DNA from: Massilia sp. Bi118 | GTDB taxonomy: Bacteria; Pseudomonadota; Gammaproteobacteria; Burkholderiales; Burkholderiaceae_D | Direction of reading: 5' to 3' | Assembly (NCBI RefSeq): GCF_918697865.1 | Contig: NZ_CAKKMV010000016.1 | Coordinates: 61,757-125,756, forward strand | Length of the DNA: 64,000 nt | Part shown: one piece after another, positions 27,010 to 34,475 of the stretch | Numbering within the stretch: the first letter of the stretch is position 1 | Layout: each line of letters begins with the position of its first letter | Notes under the pieces: generated by a model | The model's input: the letters and a program-made list of their open reading frames with translations, nothing else | What the model was told of the DNA's origin: nothing | Database searches by the model: none | Position numbers and translations under genes: made by a program

Positions 27010-28862
27010 GTGCCTCCCTTTGCCGGCCAGCGCATGATGGCGCCGCGGGTCGGCGTGCGCACCACGGTTTCGGTGAACGAATTGATCGACACGTATTCGG
27101 CGAAGAACTCGGCCAATACTGCCCCCAGCAGGAACGCGCCGCTGCCTTCGAAGGCGGCGTCGTCGAGCGTGAGGCTGATCTCGATGCCGCGGCCGAAGGT
27201 GATCGGGCCTGGCGAAGGCATGCGCCGGGTGACCGGCTTTGATGCGATCGAGCGCACCCCTTCCACCTGGCGCTGTCCGTAGGCGTCGGCCGGATGGCAG
27301 TACAGGGCCAGCATCTCGCGCAGCGCGACCGCGCCCTGCACTGGATCGGTGTCGAGCAGCGACAGGTAGTTCAGCGACAGGTGGTTCAGCAGGCGCCAGG
27401 CGGCGCTGCCTTCGGCGAACGAGGGCTGCGGCTGGCTCGGGCCGGCGACGCAGCGCACGGCGAGCACCGGCGCGCCGGCGTCGAGGATGAAATCGGTCTT
27501 GCCATTCCCGAGCGGCATGGAAAGCGGCAAGTCGCGGTTGGTGCACCAGACCGTCAGCCCGAGCTGGCGCAGGTCGGCGCTGTACGGCGCGCGGCCGGCG
27601 TCGACGATGGCGATGAAGGTCTCGCTGCCGATATAGCTGGAGCGCGGCCCGTCGCGCCGCTGGCGCTGCGACAGCACGCGCTGCTCGCGCCGGACCTGGA
27701 AATAAGCCTGGTCCTGACCGGGCGCGCCGAGGTCGCGCGCCGTGTAGAAGGGCCGGAACGGCTGCTCCGAACCCGGGCCGCTGCCGTAACCCGTCACCGA
27801 CTCGACCTGGAACACTTCGTAGTCCATCGGCCGGGTGCGGTCGACCAGCACGTGGTACTCGAGCTGTTCGCCGCTCAGGCTGATGCGGTCGGCGCGGCGC
27901 TCGAACAGGTTGATGACAGGCGTGCAGTGCAGCGCGAAGTGGCGGCTGTCGAGCGACTTTTCGAGCTGCGGGTCGGCGCGGTTCAGCAGCACCGTCAGCT
28001 CGACCTCCTTGTCGGCGCAGTGGCGCAGGGCCGCCTGCAGCCCGGTCAGGTCGACGAACTGGTAGCGCTGCGGGAAGGCGAAGTATTCCTGCAGCAGGCG
28101 GTAGCCGGCGAAGGTCCGGCCGCGGCCCGGCAGCAGCGCGTCCTCCTCGGCAAAGCCGCGCGGCTGCAAGCAGGTCTTCGGCAGCAGCCGGTGCCAGGCG
28201 GCCGGGCGCGCCACGGGCGTCACCAGCACGCCCTCGACGCTGCCGAGCAACAGTTCGTAGATCCGGACCGGCATCGCGTCGGCGCCGCGCAAATGAAGGC
28301 ACAGGCGGTCGAGCGGCAAGTCACGAAAAGATGCGGCGCTGGTGCGCAGGCGCAGCTTGATGCCGGCCTTGACCGCCGGCGGACAGCTGATGCCGCCTTC
28401 GGCGCCGGCGATGGTGACGAACCTCGCCTCGGCCAGCTCGATGGGCCACAGGGTCAGGTCCTGGGCGCTGCGGTATTCGCAGGCGGTATTGTCGTCCTTG
28501 CCCAGCAGGCTGCGCATGGCGCTGCCGCGCTTTACCAGGAAGCCCTTCTGCAGGGCCGGATTCGACAGGTCGGGCTGCAGCTGCACCACCGCCATCGAGG
28601 GCGTCGGCGCCAGGAACTGCGGATAGACCAGCTCGGACAGATGCTGGGTGAAGCGCGGGAATTCGGCGTCGATCTTCATCTGCACGCGCGCCGCCAGGAA
28701 GCTGAAGCCTTCCAGCAGCCGCTCGACGTAGGGGTCGGCGCATTCGAAACTGTCGAGGCCCAGGCGCCCGGCGATTTTCGGATAGTCCTGGGCGAACTCG
28801 CCGCCCATCTCGCGCAGGTGCTGCAGCTCCTGGCTGTAGTAACGCAGGAAGCGCGGGTTCAT
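26994..28862 (-). CDS. tssF: T6SS baseplate subunit TssF
   Basis: This protein has 622 residues. The start MNPRFLRYYSQELQHLREMG and the segment EFAQDYPKIAGRLGL with CADPYVERLLEGFSFLAARV are the classic TssF/VasA N-terminus. The C-terminal part has the conserved RGIEISLTLDDAAFEGSG and SINSFTETVV. It is a baseplate wedge protein binding TssG and TssE. ATG 28862 overlaps the tssE stop as ATGA, and its 3' end overlaps tssG, so the three baseplate genes are translationally coupled. Confidence 0.95.
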   Translation of the reverse strand: MNPRFLRYYSQELQHLREMGGEFAQDYPKIAGRLGLDSFECADPYVERLLEGFSFLAARVQMKIDAEFPRFTQHLSELVYPQFLAPTPSMAVVQLQPDLSNPALQKGFLVKRGSAMRSLLGKDDNTACEYRSAQDLTLWPIELAEARFVTIAGAEGGISCPPAVKAGIKLRLRTSAASFRDLPLDRLCLHLRGADAMPVRIYELLLGSVEGVLVTPVARPAAWHRLLPKTCLQPRGFAEEDALLPGRGRTFAGYRLLQEYFAFPQRYQFVDLTGLQAALRHCADKEVELTVLLNRADPQLEKSLDSRHFALHCTPVINLFERRADRISLSGEQLEYHVLVDRTRPMDYEVFQVESVTGYGSGPGSEQPFRPFYTARDLGAPGQDQAYFQVRREQRVLSQRQRRDGPRSSYIGSETFIAIVDAGRAPYSADLRQLGLTVWCTNRDLPLSMPLGNGKTDFILDAGAPVLAVRCVAGPSQPQPSFAEGSAAWRLLNHLSLNYLSLLDTDPVQGAVALREMLALYCHPADAYGQRQVEGVRSIASKPVTRRMPSPGPITFGRGIEISLTLDDAAFEGSGAFLLGAVLAEFFAEYVSINSFTETVVRTPTRGAIMRWPAKGGTCAIL

Positions 28863-29371
28863 GCCTCGCCCCTGGCGCCGGCGTCCGCTAGCGTGACGGC
28901 GCCGCGCTCCAGATCGAGCTCGGTCCGCAGGTACAGCCGCTCCGGATAGGGCTGGGCCCACATGTCGGCTTCGATCTCGAAGGTGATCTTGTTGTGGTCG
29001 GCGCCGCCGTCGGGCAGCGCCCGCACCTTGACGGTGGCGCGGATCAGGCGCGGCTCGAAGTCCCAGATCGCCTGGCGGATGGCGCGTTCGAGCTTGCCCG
29101 GGTTGATGTTGGAGATCGAGTTGCCGGACAGGTCGGGCACCCCGTAGTTCAGCACCGAATTGGCCACCTGCGGCAGGCGCGGCGCGTCGAGCGCGGACAG
29201 CAGCGAGGTGGTGTTGAACAGCCAGGCCAGGTCACGCAGCACGCCTTCGCGCAGCGCGCGCAGCGACAGCACGCGGCGCTCGCGCGGCTCGGCCTTGTTA
29301 TCCGGCTCTTCGTCGGTCAGGCGGTCGAGCAGCGAGGGCTGCAGCCGCTCGCGTGGCGCCAGGTCAGCCAT
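28859..29371 (-). CDS. tssE: T6SS baseplate subunit TssE (gp25-like)
   Basis: This protein has 170 residues. It carries the gp25/lysozyme-like fold signature of TssE: RESVLRDLAWLFNT-like SLRALREGVLRDLAWLFNTT, then VLNYGVPDLSGNS and IRQAIWDFEPRLI. The N-terminus has PSLLDRLTDEE, also typical. It is a baseplate wedge protein homologous to phage T4 gp25 and nucleates sheath polymerisation. It overlaps tagJ by eight bases upstream and tssF by ATGA downstream. Confidence 0.94.
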   Translation of the reverse strand: MADLAPRERLQPSLLDRLTDEEPDNKAEPRERRVLSLRALREGVLRDLAWLFNTTSLLSALDAPRLPQVANSVLNYGVPDLSGNSISNINPGKLERAIRQAIWDFEPRLIRATVKVRALPDGGADHNKITFEIEADMWAQPYPERLYLRTELDLERGAVTLADAGARGEA

Positions 29372-30161
29372 TGCCTACCTCATTGCCACCGTCTCCATCG
29401 AACACGATTTCGCGCACATTCATCAGCGGATGGTCGCCGGCGTCGCTGACCAGCATGCGCTGGCCGCAGACCTCCTCGCCCAGCCATTCGGTGCGGCGCG
29501 CCAGCAGCAGGCCTTCATCGCCCGTGGCCACGGTGCCGCTGTACCGCGTCGGGATCAGGCCGACGCCGGAGGCGCCGTTGGTCCAGGTGAAGCTGGCGGG
29601 GGTCCATACCGTATCGCGCAGGTCGGTGGGCGGGTCCAGCTCGATGCGCCGGATGCGGCACAGCGGAATCCAGAAGTAGCGGCCATTGACGATGGCTTCC
29701 AGCACGGGGCCGAGGCGCTGGTCGGCGTCGGCCAGCCAGGCGAAAGGCATGCCGTCGATGGTGCCGCTGGATGCCGGCGCGCTTTCAAAGGCCTGCTCGC
29801 GTGCGGCGGCGGCGCGGGCCCGGTCGGTGGCGTCGTGCTGCAGGGCGTCGGCCAGCTGGGCCAGCCAGGGCTGGGGCTCGCCGAAGACCAGCGGTGCGCG
29901 CAAGCCGGCAAAGATGTCGGCGCGCAGGGCTTCGCACTGGATCGCCGGGCCGTAGGTATTCACCATCGGCAGGGTGGCGGCGTCGAGTTCGCCGGCCACG
30001 TTCAACTGGGTCAGCGCCCTGCTCCACTGGCCCATCACGGCCAGCAGCTGGAACAGGAAGATGCGCAACTTGACATCGGCCGCGTCCTTGCGCACCGCAT
30101 CCTGCAGTGCTGCCAGCGCGGCGCCGGGTTTCCCTTCACGAACAAGCTGTTGCGCGAGCAT
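29364..30161 (-). CDS. tagJ: T6SS accessory protein TagJ (ImpE family)
   Basis: This protein has 265 residues. The N-terminal 120 residues are TPR-like helices (LVREGKPGAALAALQDAVRK, VKLRIFLFQLLAVMGQW), and the C-terminal domain has IPLCRIRRIELDPPTDLRDTVWTPA, the ImpE/SciE hallmark. TagJ binds the N-terminus of TssB and modulates ClpV recruitment in P. aeruginosa H1; it is present in only some T6SS types. GAGGAG eight bases before ATG 30161 supports the start. It lies 87 bases downstream of hcp, with a strong stem-loop in the gap. Confidence 0.9.
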   Translation of the reverse strand: MLAQQLVREGKPGAALAALQDAVRKDAADVKLRIFLFQLLAVMGQWSRALTQLNVAGELDAATLPMVNTYGPAIQCEALRADIFAGLRAPLVFGEPQPWLAQLADALQHDATDRARAAAAREQAFESAPASSGTIDGMPFAWLADADQRLGPVLEAIVNGRYFWIPLCRIRRIELDPPTDLRDTVWTPASFTWTNGASGVGLIPTRYSGTVATGDEGLLLARRTEWLGEEVCGQRMLVSDAGDHPLMNVREIVFDGDGGNEVGNG

Positions 30162-30191
30162 TCATCGTCTCCTCGGCCGGGTTGGGATGCG

Positions 30192-30222
30192 CGCCTTTGC
30201 CGCGAGATGCGCGGCAAAGGCG
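30192..30222 (-). other. 13-bp stem-loop after hcp
   Basis: Perfect arms CGCCTTTGCCGCG (30192-30204) and CGCGGCAAAGGCG (30210-30222) surround a five-base loop in the hcp-tagJ gap. No T-run follows on the minus strand, so full termination is unlikely. It probably protects the 3' end of an hcp-containing RNA or partly attenuates downstream transcription. Confidence 0.7.
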
Positions 30223-30248
30223 TTCGCACAGATGACTTGAACTCGGGC

Positions 30249-30737
30249 TCAGGCCACGTTGCCGTCGTTCTCGGCGATGTTCCAGGTGAAGGTCTTGTCA
30301 CCCGAGACCGTGCCCTTGGCGTCCTGCGGCGTGTAGGCGAAGCTGACCTTGCCGAAGTTGAGCGTGACGTTTTCGGTCAGCCGGTCTTCACCGCCGCTGC
30401 CGCCGGTCGAGATCGAGGTCACCAGCACTTCCTCCATGGTGATGCCGATGTACTTGTGCTGGCCTTCACCGGCCTTGCGGACGATGAGCACGCACTTTTC
30501 GAGGTGCTTGCCCTTCGCCAGTGCGTTCATCAGCGCGTTCGAGGAGCTGTCGATGTACTTGGTGAAGGACAGGTCCTGGAAGTTGGCCTTGCCCGAACCG
30601 CCCCCGCCGCCGGTGTGGGTGGTGCCCGATTGGCTCATCCCCCAGCTCCAGGCGAGGATGTCGATCTTGTCCTTGTTTTCCTTGTCGCGCGACTCGCCCT
30701 TGATCGCACCCATGTCGATGAACATATCTAATGCCAT
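30249..30737 (-). CDS. hcp: T6SS tube protein Hcp (TssD)
   Basis: This protein has 162 residues. MALDMFIDMGAIKGESRD is the common Hcp opening, followed by DKIDILAWSWGMSQSGTTH, FQDLSFTKYIDSSSNALM and ILIVRK-like CVLIVRKAGE. It forms the hexameric rings of the secreted inner tube and can carry cargo in the ring lumen. A GGAG site lies seven bases before the ATG. Unlike the tightly packed neighbouring genes, hcp has gaps of about 90 bases on each side containing strong stem-loops, which fits separate, high expression. Length is normal and there is no C-terminal toxin extension. Confidence 0.96.
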   Translation of the reverse strand: MALDMFIDMGAIKGESRDKENKDKIDILAWSWGMSQSGTTHTGGGGGSGKANFQDLSFTKYIDSSSNALMNALAKGKHLEKCVLIVRKAGEGQHKYIGITMEEVLVTSISTGGSGGEDRLTENVTLNFGKVSFAYTPQDAKGTVSGDKTFTWNIAENDGNVA

Positions 30738-30754
30738 GTCACTCTCCGGTTATT

Positions 30755-30774
30755 GCCGGGCGCCTCGGCCCGGC
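30755..30774 (-). other. 7-bp stem-loop just upstream of hcp
   Basis: Arms GCCGGGC (30755-30761) and GCCCGGC (30768-30774) enclose a six-base loop, ending about 18 bases before the hcp start codon on the minus strand. It could shape the 5' end of an hcp transcript. Confidence 0.5.
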
Positions 30775-30788
30775 CTGGTTGCACACCC

Positions 30789-30817
30789 CCGCGCGGGCGG
30801 CCCACCCGCCCGCGCGG
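30789..30817 (-). other. 12-bp GC stem-loop between tssC and hcp
   Basis: Perfect arms CCGCGCGGGCGG (30789-30800) and CCGCCCGCGCGG (30806-30817) enclose a five-base loop, 16 bases after the tssC stop. No T-run follows. It may stabilise the tssC 3' end or act as an RNA-processing site separating tssBC from hcp. Confidence 0.7.
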
Positions 30818-30832
30818 CACTAATGCGGACGT

Positions 30833-32320
30833 TCAGGCTTTCGCCGACGGCAGCTTGGACACCAGCCGCAGCGACACCGTCAATCCTTCGAGCTGGTAAT
30901 GCGGCCGCAGGAAGAACTTCGAGGTGTAGTAGCCGGGGTTGCCCTCGATCTCCTCGAGCACGACCTCGGCCGCGGCCAGCGGTTTCCTGGCCTTGGTCGA
31001 CTCGCTCGAGCTGGCCGGGTCGCCGTCGACGTACTGCATGATCCACTTGGTCAGCCAGCGCTGCATCTCGTCCTTTTCCTTGAAGGAGCCGAGCTTGTCG
31101 CGCACGATGCACTTCAGATAGTGCGCGAAGCGGGTGGTCGCGAACAGGTAAGGCAGGCGCGCCGCCAGGTTGGCGTTGGCGGTGGCGTCCGGGTCGTCGT
31201 ACTCGGCCGGCTTGTGCAGGGACTGGGCGCCGATGAAGGCGGCGAAGTCGGTGTTCTTCTTGTGCACCAGCGGCATGAAGCCGTTCGCGGCCAGTTCGGC
31301 CTCGCGCCGGTCCGAGATGGCGATCTCGGTCGGGCACTGCATGTCGACGCCGCCGTCGTCGGTCGGGAAGGAGTGCACCGGCAGGCCCTCGACGGCGCCG
31401 CCCGATTCGATGCCGCGGATCCGCGAGCACCAGCCGTATTCCTTGAAGGAGCGGTTGATGTTGACGGCCATGGCATAGGCCGCATTGGCCCAGCTGTAGT
31501 TCTTGCTGCCCGGCGCCGAGGTGTCTTCCTCGAAGTCGAAGGCTTCCACCGGGTCGGTGCGGCTGCCGTAGGGCTGGCGCGCCAGGAAGCGCGGCATGGC
31601 CAGCGCCACGTAGCGCGAATCCTCGGACTCGCGGAAGGAGCGCCAGGCGGCGTGTTCCGGGGTCTGGAAGATCTTGGTCAGGTCGCGCGGATTGGCCAGC
31701 TCCTGCCACGACTCCATCAGCATCACCGAGGGTGCGGCGCCGGCGATGAAGGGCGCATGGGCGGCGGCCGCCACCTTCGACATCGAGGTCAGCAGCTCGA
31801 CATCGGGCGCGCTGTTGTCGAAGTAGTAGTCGGCCACGATGGCGCCATAGGGCTCGCCGCCGAACTGCCCGTATTCTTCCTCGTACATCTTCTTGAACAG
31901 CGGGCTCTGGTCCCAGGCCGTGCCCTTGAACTTCTTGAGCGTCTTGCCGAGGTCGTTCTTCGAGATGTTCAGCACCCGGATCTTCAGCATCTCGTCGGTT
32001 TCGGTGTTGTTGACCAGGTAGTGCAGCCCGCGCCAGGCCCCTTCGAGCTTCTGGAACTCGGGGGTGTGCATGATCAGGTTGATCTGGTCGGTCAGCTTCT
32101 TGTCGAGGGCGGCGATCAGGCTTTCGATCGTCCCCAGCACGTCGCCGGAGATGACCTTGCTGTCCTTGAGCGCGACCTCCGCCAGCGTCCGCACCGCGGT
32201 CTCGACCGACTCCTTGGCCTTGTCCGACTGCGGTTTGAATTCCTTTTGCAGCAGGCTGCCGAAGTCGCTGACTTCGAGTGTGCCGCCTTCCTGTTCCATC
32301 CGTTCCTGTAGTTCAGCCAT
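30833..32320 (-). CDS. tssC: T6SS sheath subunit TssC
   Basis: This protein has 495 residues. It has the TssC signatures KLEGAWRGLHYLVNNTETDEMLKIRVLN, LFKKMYEEEYGQFGGEPYGAIVADY, ASMSKVAAAAHAPFI-like SMSKVAAAAHAPFIAGA, and RYVALAMPRFLARQPYG, with a C-terminal GYYTSKFFLRPHYQLEGLTVSLRLVSKLP. With TssB it forms the contractile sheath around the Hcp tube. Seventeen bases separate it from tssB. Length and start are typical. Confidence 0.96.
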   Translation of the reverse strand: MAELQERMEQEGGTLEVSDFGSLLQKEFKPQSDKAKESVETAVRTLAEVALKDSKVISGDVLGTIESLIAALDKKLTDQINLIMHTPEFQKLEGAWRGLHYLVNNTETDEMLKIRVLNISKNDLGKTLKKFKGTAWDQSPLFKKMYEEEYGQFGGEPYGAIVADYYFDNSAPDVELLTSMSKVAAAAHAPFIAGAAPSVMLMESWQELANPRDLTKIFQTPEHAAWRSFRESEDSRYVALAMPRFLARQPYGSRTDPVEAFDFEEDTSAPGSKNYSWANAAYAMAVNINRSFKEYGWCSRIRGIESGGAVEGLPVHSFPTDDGGVDMQCPTEIAISDRREAELAANGFMPLVHKKNTDFAAFIGAQSLHKPAEYDDPDATANANLAARLPYLFATTRFAHYLKCIVRDKLGSFKEKDEMQRWLTKWIMQYVDGDPASSSESTKARKPLAAAEVVLEEIEGNPGYYTSKFFLRPHYQLEGLTVSLRLVSKLPSAKA

Positions 32321-32337
32321 CGTCGTCTCCGCGCTTG

Positions 32338-32844
32338 TCAGGTAGATTCTTGGGGCTTCGGTGCCGAGGCCAGGGCCTGCATCAGCGCAGGCTCGGCGAG
32401 CAGCCTGGCGATCAGTTCCTCGGCGCCGGTCTTGCCGTCCATATAGGTCATCAGGTTGGACAGCTGGGTACGCGCTTCGAGCAGCGTGTTCAGCGAGCCC
32501 ACCTTGCGGGCGATCGCCGCCGGCGTGAAGTCATCCATGCTTTCGAAGGTCATCTCCACCGCAAGGTTCCCTTCGCCGGTGAGGGTATTCGGCACCTGCA
32601 CCGCCATGCGCGGCTTCATCGCCTTCAGGCGCTCGTCGAAATTGTCGACGTCGATCTCGAGGAACTTGCGCTCGGCGACCGGCGCCAGCGGGTCGGCCGG
32701 CTGGCCCGACAGGTCCGCCATCACCCCCATCACGAAGGGCAACTGCACCTTCTTTTCCGCGCCGTAGACCTCGACGTCGTACTCGATCTGCACGCGCGGC
32801 GCGCGATTGCGTGCGATGAACTTCTGGCTACTCTCTTTGCCCAC
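32338..32844 (-). CDS. tssB: T6SS sheath subunit TssB (GTG start)
   Basis: This protein has 168 residues. ESSQKFIARNRAPRVQIEYD and KKVQLPFVMGVMADLSGQPADPLAPV identify TssB. Two in-frame GTG codons compete, at 32853 and 32844. The ribosome-binding site AAGGGGG occupies 32853-32859: it overlaps the first GTG but lies eight bases from the second, and the second gives GKESSQKF, matching the usual TssB N-terminus. Start 32844 is therefore chosen. The C-terminal GKTGAEELIARLLAEPAL is also conserved. It pairs with TssC in the sheath and provides the helix bound by TagJ. Confidence 0.95.
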   Translation of the reverse strand: MGKESSQKFIARNRAPRVQIEYDVEVYGAEKKVQLPFVMGVMADLSGQPADPLAPVAERKFLEIDVDNFDERLKAMKPRMAVQVPNTLTGEGNLAVEMTFESMDDFTPAAIARKVGSLNTLLEARTQLSNLMTYMDGKTGAEELIARLLAEPALMQALASAPKPQEST

Positions 32845-32872
32845 GATTGACACCCCCTTGATTGAACGTCAC

Positions 32873-33931
32873 TCAATAATCGTTGTCCTGCTTCGAACCG
32901 TCCGGTCCGCGTATCACCGCCAACTGCGCGACGCCTTCCGGCGCCAGGTCTTGCAAGAGCTCGAAGAAATCCATGGGTACCAGGCGCTTGGCGCGCTCGA
33001 GCAGGATCGGGATCGGGCTCGAGGGCTCGTGCTGGCGGTAGTACTGGACCAGGCGGTCCAGCGTGCGGACGACGTCGTCGCGGCTGGCGATCTCGCCGCT
33101 GGCGGCAGGGCTGCCGCGCGTGGCCGTGGCTGCGGCCGTCGCCGATCCGGCGCCGTCGGCCTGGGCCGCTTCCTCGGGCGCGCCGGCGGCGGTGCCCTGC
33201 TGGCGCTGCAGGAATTCATGGGCCTTGCGCAGCGGCCGCGTGAGCCCGTCGAGGTTCAGCGCCTGCGAACTGCCCACCTGGCGCACCAGGATCACTTCGA
33301 TGTTGACGGCGGCGGCCAGCGCGCGGCCGAGCGCATCGACGGCTTCGGCCAGCTTGTCCGGCGCGAGGTCGGCGATCGCGCTTTCGATCGAGGACAACGC
33401 GAGGGCTTCCTGGCCGGCCGGCGGCTGCAGCTCGCCATTGGCGATCTCGAGCATCTTGATGCTGAGCGGGCCGAGGCCGGGCAGCACCAGCAGCGGCGCA
33501 TCCTTCAGCTGGCGCACCAGGGTGCCGGTGTCGGCCAGGATCGCCAGGGAATTGATGCGTTCGGTGGGGTCGTTGTCGTCGTCGGCGTCGAGTTCGGGAT
33601 GGACGCTGTCCCAGCGCGTGTCGAGCAGGCGCTCGATCAACTCCACGCCGTCGGCCAGGCCGGCGATGCCGTGCAAGGCCAGGTTGGCGCGCAGCAGGTG
33701 GATGGCCAGGCGCAGGTCGCGGCTGCGCTGCAGCAGCTCGCCGGCCATGCGGCGGACGACTTTCCAGTCGGGGGGCACGGCCGGCGTGATGGTGGCGCCG
33801 TACTGCACTTCGGGCTTGCCTTCCGCTTCACGGTCCAGCGCAAGGTAGGCCGGGTCTCCTTCCAGGTTCGGCCCGCATGGCTTCCCCGCTTCGACTTCCA
33901 CCAGCAAGGCATCGATATCGACAGTGCTCAT
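32873..33931 (-). CDS. tssA: T6SS assembly cap protein TssA
   Basis: This protein has 352 residues. The N-terminal ImpA domain has GKPCGPNLEGDPAYLALD and WKVVRRMAGELLQRSRDLRLAIHLLRANLALHGI, followed by the helical middle region LLDTRWDSVHPELDADDDNDPTERIN, all typical of TssA. The C-terminal end has PSSPIPILLERAKRLVPMDFFELLQDLAPEG, the short-type TssA that caps the growing sheath. It is the first gene of the T6SS operon. GGAG six bases before the ATG supports the start. The AT-rich gap upstream (33932-34475) should contain its promoter. Confidence 0.94.
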   Translation of the reverse strand: MSTVDIDALLVEVEAGKPCGPNLEGDPAYLALDREAEGKPEVQYGATITPAVPPDWKVVRRMAGELLQRSRDLRLAIHLLRANLALHGIAGLADGVELIERLLDTRWDSVHPELDADDDNDPTERINSLAILADTGTLVRQLKDAPLLVLPGLGPLSIKMLEIANGELQPPAGQEALALSSIESAIADLAPDKLAEAVDALGRALAAAVNIEVILVRQVGSSQALNLDGLTRPLRKAHEFLQRQQGTAAGAPEEAAQADGAGSATAAATATRGSPAASGEIASRDDVVRTLDRLVQYYRQHEPSSPIPILLERAKRLVPMDFFELLQDLAPEGVAQLAVIRGPDGSKQDNDY

Positions 33932-34475
33932 CCGTACTCCAAAACATGCTGCGTTAGCAAAACATGATGAAACGGCCTGGCTTTCCTTGCGCTCGCTGAA
34001 ACCCGTCGCGTGCGCCGTCGCGCTATCCCGGCCTATTCTAAAAGCATGGCCGAAAGATATTGGACGGGGTAAATACTAAAACCAATTACAGAAATTGGAT
34101 ACAAAAAAAATATCTTTTTTTCGCGAGCATTTGTTATCGAAACACAGCAATATGCATAATGGGAATGCGAACGCAATATGCATGCGTGGCGCATTAATGA
34201 ATGCGCGCGCATGCATTTTGTATTAAAGAAATGGATGAGAGTTATTAGCCGGAGAGAATGGCGATGCCGTGGCACCTATCCCTGCATTGGACCATCTTTT
34301 ATTATGCTCGCAAGCCAGGACGCTGGAATAAAAATAATCGGGTTTCGCAAATAAACAACAAATTATCTATTTTGGGTAAATAACCACAAGTTAACAGCTG
34401 ACAGCGGGCATAAGATTACTGGCAGGCTGTTGCCAAGTAGATCATAATGAATCAACCAGCCAGTCCGTTTTCCCC
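33932..34475. promoter_or_regulatory. AT-rich divergent control region of the T6SS operon
   Basis: This is 544 bases without a convincing gene between tssA (leftward) and the DUF4384 kinase (rightward). It is markedly AT-rich compared with flanking genes and holds A/T tracts near 34095-34125 and 34330-34385, TATAAT-like elements on both strands, and the long imperfect hairpin at 34178-34216. An 80-codon minus-strand frame at 34033-34275 has atypical codon use and is not supported. Promoters for both directions must lie here; I cannot fix their exact positions. The composition is typical of H-NS/MvaT-family silencing targets, which often control T6SS genes, but this is inference. Confidence 0.6.
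34178..34216. repeat. Long imperfect palindrome in the T6SS control region
   Basis: The outer arms ATGCATGCG (34178-34186) and CGCATGCAT (34208-34216) pair perfectly. Inside them GCGCATT (34189-34195) pairs with AATGCGC (34200-34206) around a four-base loop, with a small two-by-one internal bulge. The total is 16 base pairs. It sits inside AT-rich sequence about 250 bases from each flanking start codon, with no gene ending nearby, so an operator or RNA structure is more likely than a terminator. Confidence 0.65.

Noticed and set aside
34033..34275. 80-codon minus-strand frame in the T6SS control region
   Set aside because: Lies in AT-rich non-coding sequence and overlaps the palindrome; residues are rich in His/Ser/Ile with no plausible domain.
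34269..34287. Sigma-54-like promoter (TGGCAC ... CTGC) upstream of the DUF4384 kinase
   Set aside because: The GG and GC elements are one base too far apart for a standard -24/-12 promoter and the -12 element is CTGC rather than TTGC.
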